From Pedococcus bigeumensis (GTDB lineage Bacteria > Actinomycetota > Actinomycetes > Actinomycetales > Dermatophilaceae), in assembly GCF_006438965.1 (NCBI RefSeq), contig NZ_RCZM01000008.1, forward strand, positions 1-64,000: DNA of 64,000 bases, given 5' to 3'. How positions within the stretch are numbered: the first letter of the stretch is position 1; each line of letters begins with the position of its first letter. A program made the position numbers and the translations under genes. Under the pieces are notes generated by a model that was given only the letters and a program-made list of their open reading frames with translations, was not told where the DNA came from and did no database searches. This document shows, piece by piece, positions 33,642 to 43,127 of this stretch.

Positions 33642-36611
33642 ATGGGACCCGGCGGCGCAACACTTGGGGACCAATGGGTGAGGGGTCGGGAGCACCGGGA
33701 GGCGTCGATTACCCAGAGTAAAGGTGGGGACAGTCCAGCGGCTGCCTCCGTGTCGGGCCTCCGGAAACCGCCATCGGATGCTGGCGCGCAGCCGCAGAGT
33801 CCTGAATCGGCTCGGACCCTCGTCGGGCGACCTGGCGAGCTGGAAACGCTGTGGAGCTTCCTCGCCGACGCCGCGAACAGAGCTGGGTCCCTGCTGATCT
33901 CGGGCGAACCCGGGGTCGGCAAGACCGCCCTGCTCGGGGCCGCCGCGGCGCGCGCCGAGGACCTGGGTTACCAAGTGGTGCGCGCCGGCGGCGCCGAGTT
34001 CGAGGTCGACGTCAGCTTCGCCACCCTCAACCAGATCCTGGGTCCGTTCTTGGGGATGATGCCGCAGCTCGAGCCGGAGCACTGGGAGGCCCTTGGCGCG
34101 GTGATCTCGTTGGGAGGTGGCCGCGTCACCGACCCGCCGCGGGTCGCTACCGCCACCCTCGCGTTGCTCCGGCAGGCGGCCGCGAATAGACCTCTCTTGC
34201 TGGTGGTCGACGACCTCCCGTGGCTGGACAAGGCCAGCGCCCGCGTGCTGGCGTTCGTGGGCAGGCGTGTGACAGGCAGCCCGATCGCGTTCGTTGGTGC
34301 CGCGCGCACCGGTGAGGCAGGCTTTTTCGAGGAAGGTGACTTCCCGCGTCTCATGGTGCCCCCGCTGCAGGATGCTGCGGCTGATGCTTTGCTCCAACGG
34401 ACCTTTCCCGCGCTTCCCGGCCGAGTGCGTCAGCGAATCCTCGACGAAGCTCGTGGTAACCCGCTGGCGCTGCTGGAACTGCCGGCGGCTTTGGGCGACC
34501 TGCGGCAACCTCACTCGTACACGCACCCGGACGTGTTGCCGGTCACCGAGCGTCTCCAAGCCGTGTTCGCCGCACGTGTCGCTTCGCTGCCTCCCGAGTC
34601 CTCAGAGCTCCTTCTGCTCGCGGCCCTCGAGGGAATCGGCGACCTGCGAGTCCTCACCGAAGCGGACTCGCAGCAAGAGGGCCAGGACAGCCTGGAGGCG
34701 CTGGGGCCGGCCGAACGCGCTCGCCTGGTGTTCGTCGACCCGACGACCCGGCGCCTGCAGTTCCGACATCCCCTGACCAGGTCCGCGGTCGTGGGACTAG
34801 CCACTGACGGTGAGCGGCGCCGTGCTCACACCATCTTGGCGAGCCGCTTGGCGGACAACCCTGAGCGGCGGGCCTGGCACTTGGCTGCGGCCGCTCTTGG
34901 AGCTGACGAGATGGTTGCCGCGCTCCTTGAGGAGGTCGCCCAGCAGGCGGCCGACCGAGGGGACCCGGTCGGAGCGGTGGCGGCCTTCGTCCGAGCCGCC
35001 GACCTGAGCCCGGCGCGCACCAACAAGTTCAGGCGCATGGCCCGTGCTGCCTACCTTGGGGCGAACGTCACCGGCGACCTGGGGATGGCGCCGCAGCTTC
35101 TGGACGAGAGCGCTCTTGAGCAAGACCCCGATGCGTCCTTGATGATGACCCTGGCGGCGGCGGCCCAGCTCCTCAATCAGGACGGGGCCTTGGATACCAC
35201 CTACCGGTTGTTGGTCAACGCCATCGACATGCACATCGGCCCATTCCGCGCGGACGACGTCATCCTCGGTGAAGTGCTGCACACGCTGCTGTTGGTCTGC
35301 TACTTCGGTGGACGTCCCGAGCTGTGGGAACCGTTCGACATTGCGATGGCGCGCCTGGACCCCGAACCACCTCTGGACCTGCGTTTGGTCAGCGGCACGC
35401 TGCGAGACCCCGCACGGACTGCGGAGTCGGTGCTGGACGACCTCGACACGGCAATCGCCAAGCTGAACCAGCAGCAGGACCCAGCCCACATCCGGCGCGT
35501 CGGTATCGCCGCCGTGTTCGTCGACCGGGTGGGAGGCTGCCGCCAGGCGTTGTGGCGGGTCGTTGAGGACGGCCGCGCCGGAGGGGCCATCACCTCCTCC
35601 ATCGACGCGCTGTTCCTGCTCGGCAACGACGACTACCTGGTCGGCGCCTGGGACGAGGTGGACGAGGTCACCTCCGAAGGACTGCGCCTGTGCGAGGAGC
35701 TCGGCTACCGGATGCTGGAGTGGCCCGGACGGTTCCTGCGGGCCTTGGTGGCGGCCGCACGCGGAGACGACGCGACGGTTCAGTCGATGACCGAGCGCAT
35801 GGCGGCGTGGGCGTTCCCGCGCCGCGTGGGCTCCGTTCAGGGCTACCTCGCCCAAGTCGCCTGCCAGGTCGCCCTGGCGCGCGGGGACTACGACGCCGCG
35901 TACCGGCACGCCTGCAGTGTCAGCCCCGCCGGGGAACTGGCGTCGCACTCGACCCTTCCACTCTGGCTGATCCTCGACTTGACCGAGGCCGCGGTCCGGT
36001 CCGGCCGCTCAGCCGAAGCTGCTGCTCACGTCGCTGCCGTCAACCAGGCCGGGGTGCGGCGGCTGTCGCCGCGCTTGAACCTCGTGACGCTCGGAGCCGC
36101 CGCCTTGGCAGCACCCGTGCAGGAAGCCACGGTCCGGTTCGATACGGCATTGGCTGCGCCTGACGCGCAGCTGTTCCCGTTCGAGCTGGCCCGCATCCAA
36201 CTGGCCTACGGCGAGCATCTGCGACGCACCGCTCACGCCTCCGCAGCCAGAACCCAGCTCACTCAGGCCAAGGACATCTTCGACCGGCTGCGGGCGCGGC
36301 CATGGGCCGACCGGGCAGCGCGAGAGCTCAGGGCCACCGGCAAGGCCCAACTCCCTCCACAGGGAACACCTCCCCTTGCGCAGGGCGTTTCCGCGACCAC
36401 TTTGACCCCACAGCAGCGGCAGGTCGCGGAGCTGGCGGCGTCCGGACTGACCAACAAGCAGATCGGGGAGCGCCTGTTTCTGTCGCCGCGCACGGTGGCG
36501 ACCCACCTGTACGAGATCTTCCCAAGGCTTGGCATCACCTCCAGGGCCGCTCTGCGTGACGCCCTCGCCTCCGACGACGCGGTCACTAAGGACGGGGACG
36601 GGCGGTCGTGA
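33642..36611 (+). CDS. Large ATP-binding LuxR-family (LAL) regulator
   Basis: A 989-residue regulator. It has an AAA-type ATPase near the N-terminus (VGRPGELETL, Walker A GEPGVGKT at residues 88-95, Walker B LLLVVDDLPWLD), a long helical TPR-like middle, and a C-terminal LuxR helix-turn-helix (LTPQQRQVAELAASGLTNKQ). LAL proteins activate neighbouring operons in response to small molecules. The two alpha/beta hydrolase genes downstream are the obvious targets. The exact start is uncertain, since the first 50 residues are poorly conserved in appearance. Confidence 0.85.
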   Translation: MGPGGATLGDQWVRGREHREASITQSKGGDSPAAASVSGLRKPPSDAGAQPQSPESARTLVGRPGELETLWSFLADAANRAGSLLISGEPGVGKTALLGAAAARAEDLGYQVVRAGGAEFEVDVSFATLNQILGPFLGMMPQLEPEHWEALGAVISLGGGRVTDPPRVATATLALLRQAAANRPLLLVVDDLPWLDKASARVLAFVGRRVTGSPIAFVGAARTGEAGFFEEGDFPRLMVPPLQDAAADALLQRTFPALPGRVRQRILDEARGNPLALLELPAALGDLRQPHSYTHPDVLPVTERLQAVFAARVASLPPESSELLLLAALEGIGDLRVLTEADSQQEGQDSLEALGPAERARLVFVDPTTRRLQFRHPLTRSAVVGLATDGERRRAHTILASRLADNPERRAWHLAAAALGADEMVAALLEEVAQQAADRGDPVGAVAAFVRAADLSPARTNKFRRMARAAYLGANVTGDLGMAPQLLDESALEQDPDASLMMTLAAAAQLLNQDGALDTTYRLLVNAIDMHIGPFRADDVILGEVLHTLLLVCYFGGRPELWEPFDIAMARLDPEPPLDLRLVSGTLRDPARTAESVLDDLDTAIAKLNQQQDPAHIRRVGIAAVFVDRVGGCRQALWRVVEDGRAGGAITSSIDALFLLGNDDYLVGAWDEVDEVTSEGLRLCEELGYRMLEWPGRFLRALVAAARGDDATVQSMTERMAAWAFPRRVGSVQGYLAQVACQVALARGDYDAAYRHACSVSPAGELASHSTLPLWLILDLTEAAVRSGRSAEAAAHVAAVNQAGVRRLSPRLNLVTLGAAALAAPVQEATVRFDTALAAPDAQLFPFELARIQLAYGEHLRRTAHASAARTQLTQAKDIFDRLRARPWADRAARELRATGKAQLPPQGTPPLAQGVSATTLTPQQRQVAELAASGLTNKQIGERLFLSPRTVATHLYEIFPRLGITSRAALRDALASDDAVTKDGDGRS

Positions 36612-36825
36612 CGACCCTTCTGCGTCCAGCGAACTGAAGCTGCCCAAGCCGGTGGGTACCGGTGGTCCATGCCCGATGAGCGCAGACGAGCCGCGTAGTC
36701 GGTTGAGCCGCGGCTGCCTGACCAGTTGACTGACCGGCCCCAAGCCCAGTCATCTGACGCACGCGGCGTCACGCCGATTGCTCCTAGCGTCGAGGAACCC
36801 TCATCCCCCTCACCAGGAGACCATC

Positions 36826-37524
36826 ATGAGCACCAAGAGCCCGACCATCGCGCTGGTCCACGGAGGTTTCGTGGACGGTTCCGGCTGGCAAGCCGTCCAC
36901 GACCTGCTGCGCACTGATGGTTACAACGTTGCCGTCGTCCAGAACCCGACCCTGTCGCTGGAGGGCGACGTGGCCGCCACTCACCACGTGCTCGACGACT
37001 ACGACGGTCCCGTCGTACTGGTCGGCCACTCCTACGGTGGTGCGGTCATCACCGAGGCCGGCACCCATCCGCAGGTGGAGGCACTGGTCTACGTCACGGC
37101 GTTTGCCCCGGACCAGGGCGAGTCCGTCCAGACCCTTATCGCCGACCCGCCGCCCGGCGCGCCGGTGCCGCCGATCCTGCCGCCCCGCAACGGCTTCCTC
37201 GCACTGGATAGGGAGAAGTTCGCTGACTCCTTCGCCGGGGACTTGAAGCCGGACCAGGCGACGTTCATGGCCAACTCTCAGGTGCCCTGGGGTCTTGAGG
37301 CCCTCGGTGGGGTGGTCAGCACCGCGGCGTGGCGGTCCAAGCCGAGCTGGTACCTGGTCGCGACCGACGACCGGATGATTCCGCCGCCCGCCCAGCGCGC
37401 AATGGCCGAGCGCGCCGGCGCCCAGGTCGTCGAGGTGCCCGGCAGCCACTCGGTCTACCTTTCGCAGCCCCAGGCCGTCGTCGACCTCATCCGCACCGCA
37501 GCCGAGTCCCTCACCCGCGCCTGA
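36826..37524 (+). CDS. Alpha/beta hydrolase
   Basis: A 232-residue hydrolase with oxyanion motif LVHGGFVDGSGW and nucleophile elbow GHSYGG. A late Asp (VATDDRM) and His (GSHSVYLSQ) complete a triad. AGGAGA lies before ATG 36826. It resembles the AB-hydrolase_6 esterase group that includes salicylate-esterase-like proteins. Substrate unknown. It pairs with the similar exported hydrolase downstream. Confidence 0.85.
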   Translation: MSTKSPTIALVHGGFVDGSGWQAVHDLLRTDGYNVAVVQNPTLSLEGDVAATHHVLDDYDGPVVLVGHSYGGAVITEAGTHPQVEALVYVTAFAPDQGESVQTLIADPPPGAPVPPILPPRNGFLALDREKFADSFAGDLKPDQATFMANSQVPWGLEALGGVVSTAAWRSKPSWYLVATDDRMIPPPAQRAMAERAGAQVVEVPGSHSVYLSQPQAVVDLIRTAAESLTRA

Positions 37525-37698
37525 CCCCCGGACCACCCCAGGCCACAACGGACAGGCGTACAAAACGCGCTGCCCAACCGGACGCGGACACAAGTCGGCC
37601 CGCCCGTCAGAGGCCCCCGCTGCGAGCCCGCCTCTCATCCTGCGACGCACGGCGCCGCCAACCAGCTCAACAAAGTCCAACGAAATCAGGAGATCACC

Positions 37699-38550
37699 AT
37701 GGGTACCAACGATGTTTCCCGCCGCCAGGCGTTGGTGGCGGGCGCGGCTTTGGCCGGGTCCGCTGCACTGACCGCCACCGCCTTCGGTGCCGGACCCGCC
37801 GCCGCTGCCACTGCTCACAGCTCCAGCGGGACAAGGGTCAAGCCGACCATCGTGTTGGTGCACGGTGGCTACGCCGACTCCTCCTGCTGGAACAACGTCA
37901 TCGCCCAACTGCAGGGCGCGGGCTACACGGCCATCTGCGGGTCGAACCCGCTGCGGGGCATCCCCACCGACGCCCCGTACATCGGAAGCCTGCTGGACTC
38001 CATCGCAGGGCCGGTCGTGCTCGTGGGGCACTCCATGGGTGGCACGGTCATCACCAACGCCGCCGCCGGCAAGGCCAACGTCAAGGCGCTGGTGTACATC
38101 GCCGCGTTCGTGCCCGACGTGGGCGAGACCCAAGGTGAGCTCATCACGAAGTTCCCCGGCAGCGAAGTGGGACCGGTCAGCGTTCCCGTGCCCTACACCA
38201 AGGCTGACGGGACCACCGGAATCGACCTGTACCTGGGCAAGAACGGGCAGGCCGCGTTCGCTGCGGACATCTCCACGTCGGCGTTCCAGGTGCTGCAGGC
38301 CACCCAACGGCCGTTCGACGCCGACTCCTTCATCTTCCCGACCACCGCCGCCGCGTGGAAGACCATCCCCACCTGGGCCCTGGTCGCCGGCCGTGACAAG
38401 GCCATCCCACCGGCGACCGAGCGGTTCATGTACACCCGGGCGAACGCACGCAAGGTCGTCGAGCTGCCAACGTCGTCCCACGTCGCCATGCTCAGCCACC
38501 CCAGGGCCGTCGCCGACCTCATCCAGGACGCCGCCAAGGCAACCAGCTGA
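37699..38550 (+). CDS. Tat-exported alpha/beta hydrolase
   Basis: A 283-residue hydrolase with a twin-arginine signal (VSRRQALVAGAALAGSAALT...) followed by the same fold as its neighbour: LVHGGYADSSCW, nucleophile GHSMGG, VAGRDKA and SSHVAMLSHP. It should act outside the membrane as a folded enzyme. AGGAGATCACC precedes the ATG. The two hydrolases are probably paralogues under the LAL regulator. Substrate unknown. Confidence 0.85.
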   Translation: MGTNDVSRRQALVAGAALAGSAALTATAFGAGPAAAATAHSSSGTRVKPTIVLVHGGYADSSCWNNVIAQLQGAGYTAICGSNPLRGIPTDAPYIGSLLDSIAGPVVLVGHSMGGTVITNAAAGKANVKALVYIAAFVPDVGETQGELITKFPGSEVGPVSVPVPYTKADGTTGIDLYLGKNGQAAFAADISTSAFQVLQATQRPFDADSFIFPTTAAAWKTIPTWALVAGRDKAIPPATERFMYTRANARKVVELPTSSHVAMLSHPRAVADLIQDAAKATS

Positions 38551-38722
38551 GCAGCCGCCCGGCGCCACTTCACCGCACAGCCCCGGCCCGCCCAGCACGG
38601 GCCGGGGCACCGTGCACCCACCGCGCCTGCTCGTGCTAGCCCCAGCGCCGCAACCGCCCGCCTTGCCTGTACGTCGCACCTGAGCGGTGCCCGGCTGTCG
38701 CGAGGTCCACTAGCGTCGCGCC

Positions 38723-39021
38723 ATGCAGGTGACCTTGGCCCCGCACCGGGCGCGCCAGCAGCACCCGGACCGGGTAGCGACGTGTTCGGCTCGCGCCGCC
38801 GCACGTACGCCGATTGCTACGACCGAGCGGGCCGGGCAGCCGCAGCGCTCACGGTGCTCGGCGTCCAGACCTGCGACCACGTGGGAATCCTGGCGCTGAA
38901 CTGCGACCGGGGTACTACGAGGCACTGTTCGACATCCGGTGGCTGGCGCTGTGGTCGCCCCGTTCCTATCTCGGGCGCGGGCAAGCTGCTGAAACGCACC
39001 CCGCGCGAGCCGTACTCGTGA
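38723..39021 (+). pseudogene. Acyl-CoA synthetase remnant with internal deletion
   Basis: The start MQVTLAPHRARQQHPDRVA (ATG 38723) shifts frame into FGSRRRTYADCYDRAGRAAA and HVGILALNCDR, typical of long-chain acyl-CoA ligase N-termini. It then shifts again into YYEALFDIRWLAL. It jumps directly to ISGAGKLLKRTPREPYS and a stop, the usual C-terminus of the same family. About 400-450 codons in the middle are missing, along with two frameshifts. It cannot be functional. Confidence 0.7.
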
Positions 39022-39287
39022 GGAACCTCAAGACGTCTGACCCCGCTCGGCCGACCTGCGCCCATCAACTCCCGCCAGCCAGCCAGAGCTGCCTTCGCTC
39101 AGCAGCGACCTCAGCACCACCGCAAGCACCGCCAGAACACTCGATGCCACGGCGCCGCGGACCAACCACTGCACCTGCGGGTCCCCGACGTGCGCCCGCC
39201 TGGACTGACCGTGAACGATGGCCATGAAAGCGAGTATGCGCACCGTTTCCGGCCGGCCGAAAGGCCCACCGACAACGGTGCCGGTGC

Positions 39288-39932
39288 TCAGCGCTGGTGG
39301 GCGGGTTTGGGTAGATGCCGGGGGCGGGGCGAGAGCAGGTGCGCCATCACGTCTGCGCGTGTCACCAGCACACTGACCTGCTCACAGGCCGTGTTCGATG
39401 AGGTGCCGCGAAGGCTGACCGCGGCGAGGTCGGTGCCGTGGTCCAGGAGCTTCGCGAGAGTTCTCGCCTTCGCCTTGTTCACGTACGCGGCCACCGCGGC
39501 ACCGTCTGCGTCGGCTGTGATGGCGACCGCGAACGGGTCGTGCGAGTTGTTCGGTTCACGCTTGAGCTGGACTGCGGTGCCCGGGGAGAAGTTACCGCGT
39601 CGGCAGGCCGTCTTGTGGTAACTCTCGCCGCGCAGGTTGGACACGTAGATGCCAGCCGGGGCGAGCCGGCGGTCAGTTGGCCCCATGAGCAGACCCGTCG
39701 CGTCCTCGCACAGACGCAGGACATGTTCACCGCCGGAGTGGTAGCGGATGAGGTGCAGCAGCGGCATGCCCCCGTCAGGGTCCACGAAACGGTCCCGGTT
39801 CCCGTCCACCGGCACGTACCAGCGGTCCTGCCCCGTGAGTGGCACGGACCGCGTAGCCGTAGCGACCACGGTGTCCTGCGCATTGGCCACCGGCTCGGAC
39901 GCTCGCCCGCCAAACAAGTCTCCCCACCCCAT
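39288..39932 (-). CDS. HIRAN domain protein
   Basis: A 214-residue protein. The C-terminal half is a HIRAN domain (GIYVSNLRGESYHKTACRRG, VQLKREPNNSHDPFAVAITA, YVNKAKARTLAKLLDHG), a DNA-end or single-strand binding module usually attached to helicases or nucleases. The N-terminal half is not recognised. ATG 39932 begins MGWGDLFGG. It is divergent from the DUF4041/GIY-YIG gene, and the two may form one defence or DNA-processing unit. Confidence 0.7.
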   Translation of the reverse strand: MGWGDLFGGRASEPVANAQDTVVATATRSVPLTGQDRWYVPVDGNRDRFVDPDGGMPLLHLIRYHSGGEHVLRLCEDATGLLMGPTDRRLAPAGIYVSNLRGESYHKTACRRGNFSPGTAVQLKREPNNSHDPFAVAITADADGAAVAAYVNKAKARTLAKLLDHGTDLAAVSLRGTSSNTACEQVSVLVTRADVMAHLLSPRPRHLPKPAHQR

Positions 39933-40218
39933 GACTCGAACGTACCCAGCGGCGGGGGTCAGGTCAGACGAATGGGAAATGTGGGGCAATCCGGCAGCAG
40001 CCTGTGTGTCCCGACGCGTCGCTGCTCAATGTTGCTACGACTTGTTGCAACATTTGCCTTGGCCGATGCACAGCGTCGGCTGCGGCTCCTCCGGTTGCGA
40101 AACCGGTAGCCGAAATCGGGGCATTCCACCGCGCGCGATGCCTGGGACGTGGCAGGGTCGGAGGGGTCCACCGGGCAGCACGGCTTCCCGCTGGCACCCG
40201 GACACTGGAGGGGGTCTG

Positions 40219-41961
40219 TTGATCAACACCGACGGCTGGAAGTACAACACGCCGCCAAACTGGCCGGCGCCGCCGACCTCGGACTGGCGACCGGCCGACG
40301 GGTGGAAGCCGGACCCGTCCTGGCCGGCGCCCCCAGCTGGGTGGGACTTCTGGATCCGTGACGCGCCTGCGACGCCCTCCCAGCCGGCAGTTCCGACGGC
40401 CAGTCCTACGCCCACGCCCGCGGCGGCAGCAGCGCCCACAGTCGCGGGAGTGGATACGCGCACCCGCGCCGAGCGCCGGGCGGACGCGTCGCCTGCCCCG
40501 ACCGTCGCTCCCCCGTCCCCGTCCCCAGCGGCGGTCGACACCTCAGTCGGCCTGTTCGGCGCGCGCGGCAAGGCCCGCGAGCTCGGCGCCGAGGTCGAAC
40601 GACTGACCGCGACAAACGCCGAGCAGACCGCCACGTTGGAACGACTGACCGCGGCGAATGCTGAGCTCACCTCGCAGTTGCGGGACATGGGGGCCTTGGA
40701 TGTGCTCGAGCTGGAGAAGCGGCGAGCCGACGCCACCTCGCAGATGGAGCAGGAACGCATCGCGCACCAGGCCGCGGCAGCCCAGGAGGTCGCCGCCCAC
40801 CATGCGACGCTGGCCGAACTCCTGTCGCGCAAGGTCGGCCTGGAAGCGCAGATCGAGTCCATCCGGGAGGAGCTCGTGACCACCCGCGACGACCTCGTCC
40901 TGCAAGAGGTCGGCGTCTATCAGTACACGCACCCGTTGGATGACTCCGTCGCGTACAAGGCCGAGCTTGCCCGCATCACCGACCGGATCAAGGCGATGAA
41001 CCGGGTCGGCGGCGGCGCTGTGCACGGCTCCACCCAGATCACCATGAACGGCAACCTGGGCCAAGGGCAGAAGATGGTCAAGGAGTTCTCCAAGCTCCTG
41101 CTGCGCGCCTACAACAACGAGGCCGACAACATCGTCCGCGGGATGCGCCCCTACAAGCTCGACTCCGGCAAGGACCGCCTCACCAAGGCCAAGGGCACCA
41201 TCGAGCGCCTCGGCAAGGGCATGGACATCGTCATCGACCCCAGCTACCACCGGTTGCGCATCACCGAGATGGAGCTGACGGCGGACTACATCGACAAGCT
41301 CGCCGGTGAGAAGGAACGTGAGAAGGAGGAGCGCGCCCGGCTGCGTGAGGAGCGGGCCGCCCAAGCCGAGTTCGCCCGGCAGCGCGAGAAGCTCGAGCGC
41401 GAACGCACCCACTACCTCAACGCGCTGGCCTCCCTCGAGGCCAGCGGCGACATCGAAGCCGCGGAACGCCTGCGGGCCGAGCTCGGCGAGATCGACAAGG
41501 CCATCGAGGACGTCGACTACCGAGCCGCGAACATCCGCGCCGGGTACGTGTACGTCATCTCCAACCTAGGCGCGTTCGGCGAACGGATGGTCAAGGTCGG
41601 CATGACCCGCCGCCAGGACCCCATGGACCGCATCAAAGAGCTGTCGGACGCCTCGGTCCCATTCAACTTCGACGTGCACGCCATCCACTTCTCCAACGAC
41701 GCCGTCGGAGTCGAAGCGGAGATGCACCGGCGCCTGGCCGACCGGCGCGTCAACCGGGTCAACCTGCGCCGCGAGTTCTTCTACGCCACCCCGGCCGAGG
41801 TGCGCGACCTGCTAGCCGACGTGGCGGGTGACCTGCTCGAGTACACCGACTCCGCTGAGGCGTTCGAGTACCACCAGTCCGTCAACGACGCGGAGGCCCC
41901 GGCACTGACGGCTCCGCCGGCCGAGCCCTCCGAGCCGGTCTCGTCGAGTACGACCGTATAG
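40219..41961 (+). CDS. DUF4041 protein with C-terminal GIY-YIG nuclease domain
   Basis: About 580 residues. The N-terminus has a repeated WPAPP motif (PPNWPAPP, DPSWPAPPAGWDFW). Residues about 110-200 form a coiled coil, followed by DUF4041 (AYNNEADNIVRGMRPYKLDS) and a second coiled coil. The C-terminus is a MUG113/T5orf172-type GIY-YIG domain (GYVYVISNLGAFGERMVKVG, then MTRRQDPMDRIKELSDASVP). Such proteins occur in phages and defence islands. The start TTG 40219 has GGAGGGGG just upstream; ATG 40138 is the alternative. Confidence 0.75.
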   Translation: MINTDGWKYNTPPNWPAPPTSDWRPADGWKPDPSWPAPPAGWDFWIRDAPATPSQPAVPTASPTPTPAAAAAPTVAGVDTRTRAERRADASPAPTVAPPSPSPAAVDTSVGLFGARGKARELGAEVERLTATNAEQTATLERLTAANAELTSQLRDMGALDVLELEKRRADATSQMEQERIAHQAAAAQEVAAHHATLAELLSRKVGLEAQIESIREELVTTRDDLVLQEVGVYQYTHPLDDSVAYKAELARITDRIKAMNRVGGGAVHGSTQITMNGNLGQGQKMVKEFSKLLLRAYNNEADNIVRGMRPYKLDSGKDRLTKAKGTIERLGKGMDIVIDPSYHRLRITEMELTADYIDKLAGEKEREKEERARLREERAAQAEFARQREKLERERTHYLNALASLEASGDIEAAERLRAELGEIDKAIEDVDYRAANIRAGYVYVISNLGAFGERMVKVGMTRRQDPMDRIKELSDASVPFNFDVHAIHFSNDAVGVEAEMHRRLADRRVNRVNLRREFFYATPAEVRDLLADVAGDLLEYTDSAEAFEYHQSVNDAEAPALTAPPAEPSEPVSSSTTV

Positions 41962-42115
41962 CGTTTTTCGGCAAATCAAGCAGCGTATAGCGTGAGTTCT
42001 CGACCCGCTTCGCAGCCGCGTCTCAGGGCGCTGACCTGCGCAAACTACACTCTGGGACTTTTGTTCACGACACTTTGAGCCGATTCCACGCGACACTCTG
42101 GGCGCTACGACGAGG
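41955..42115. repeat. Internal array of 23-bp repeats
   Basis: ACACTCTGGGAC (42047), ACACTTTGAGCC (42070) and ACACTCTGGGCG (42093) recur with an exact 23-nt period. The last unit aligns with the right-end unit (GCGACACTCTGGGCG against GTGACACTCCGCGCA) in the same orientation. Just before them CGTATAGCGT is repeated at 41955 and 41984. It may be an internal transposase site or the end of an older nested element. Confidence 0.55.
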
Positions 42116-42245
42116 CGGTGCGCGACCGTCGGCCGGGCGCGCAGCCGGCCTCATCCAGACGCCGCGAAGGCGACCTCCTAACCGGCATCTCTCAGCCCGG
42201 CGCACAGGCGCTGCCACGCGTTGCGGCGACGGCACGCTGCTGGGT

Positions 42246-42545
42246 ATGGAGGAACTCTCGGCACGCCAGCGCGACATCCTCGACTTCGAGGCGGGCACGT
42301 TCGCCGGCGCCGGATCCAAGGAGCAGGCCATCCGCACCCGGTTCGGGGTGGGCGCCACCAACTACTACCAGCAGCTCAACGCCTTGCTGGACAGCGAAGC
42401 GGCGCTGGCCCACGACCCTTTGCTGGTGAACCGCTTGCGACGTCTGCGCGCCCGGAATCAGCGCAGTCGCACCCCCCGCCGCAACGACTTCACCGAGCCC
42501 ACGGCGGCCCCTGGTTCTCCCGGCCCGAGCCACGGCGGGCCCTGA
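42246..42545 (+). CDS. DUF3263 family protein
   Basis: A 99-residue protein starting MEELSARQRDILDFEAGTFA, with the HTH-like segment FGVGATNYYQQLNALLDSEA typical of DUF3263, a small actinobacterial family of probable DNA-binding proteins. It has a disordered Ser/Pro-rich tail. It lies alone, just upstream of a convergent XRE-type gene. Confidence 0.7.
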   Translation: MEELSARQRDILDFEAGTFAGAGSKEQAIRTRFGVGATNYYQQLNALLDSEAALAHDPLLVNRLRRLRARNQRSRTPRRNDFTEPTAAPGSPGPSHGGP

Positions 42546-42574
42546 CGGCTGTGACCGGGCAGGCCGAGGGCTGC

Positions 42575-42892
42575 CTACTGCCTCAGGGGTACCAGGGCGA
42601 CCTTCAGCTCGAGGACGTTCGCGACGCGAACCAGCACCTGGAAGTCGACCCAGCCGCTGCCCGCCTCCAGACGCGTGACGGTGGTGCGGCTGACCTTGGC
42701 CTCGTCGGCAAGCTTTTCCTGCGACCAGAACCGGGCGGCGCGTTCGACTCGCACTGCGGTGGCTACTTCGGCCGCGGTCTGAATCGCGAGCAGCGTCGCT
42801 GGGTCCTTCGCGGCCGGGAAGGGACCCTCGGGCCAGTTCGCCGCCGGACCGTAGGTCGCGGGCCCGGGACGGCGCCGATTCGATGAGGACAC
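42575..42892 (-). CDS. XRE-family transcriptional regulator
   Basis: A 105-residue protein with a C-terminal helix-turn-helix (RFWSQEKLADEAKVSRTTVT, then LEAGSGWVDFQVLVRVANVL). The start is placed at GTG 42892, giving a short N-terminal arm; the frame is open to 43078 but reads as non-coding there. It is convergent with the DUF3263 gene and divergent from the transposase operon, so it may repress that operon. This role is inference. Confidence 0.65.
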   Translation of the reverse strand: MSSSNRRRPGPATYGPAANWPEGPFPAAKDPATLLAIQTAAEVATAVRVERAARFWSQEKLADEAKVSRTTVTRLEAGSGWVDFQVLVRVANVLELKVALVPLRQ

Positions 42893-43127
42893 GTCCGGAC
42901 GGTATGCACCCCAAACGTCCGACTTTCCCTGCAACGCACCACATGCTGCCTGCCTGCAACCGAATGCGTCCCGCCTACGACCGAATTTTGGGCCCGCACC
43001 GGCACGGTACTTCCTCGACAACCGCACCGCTCGAACCCTGAAGGACGCCTCCCCCTTGTCGGTGGCGTCCGCTTGCATTGCAGCAGGGTCGAGCCGAGCA
43101 CCACCTGCGAACTGCTAGGAGCAGTCG

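Noticed and set aside
36784-38679. 631-aa minus-strand frame opposite the two hydrolases
   Set aside because: Antisense shadow of two clear alpha/beta hydrolase genes.
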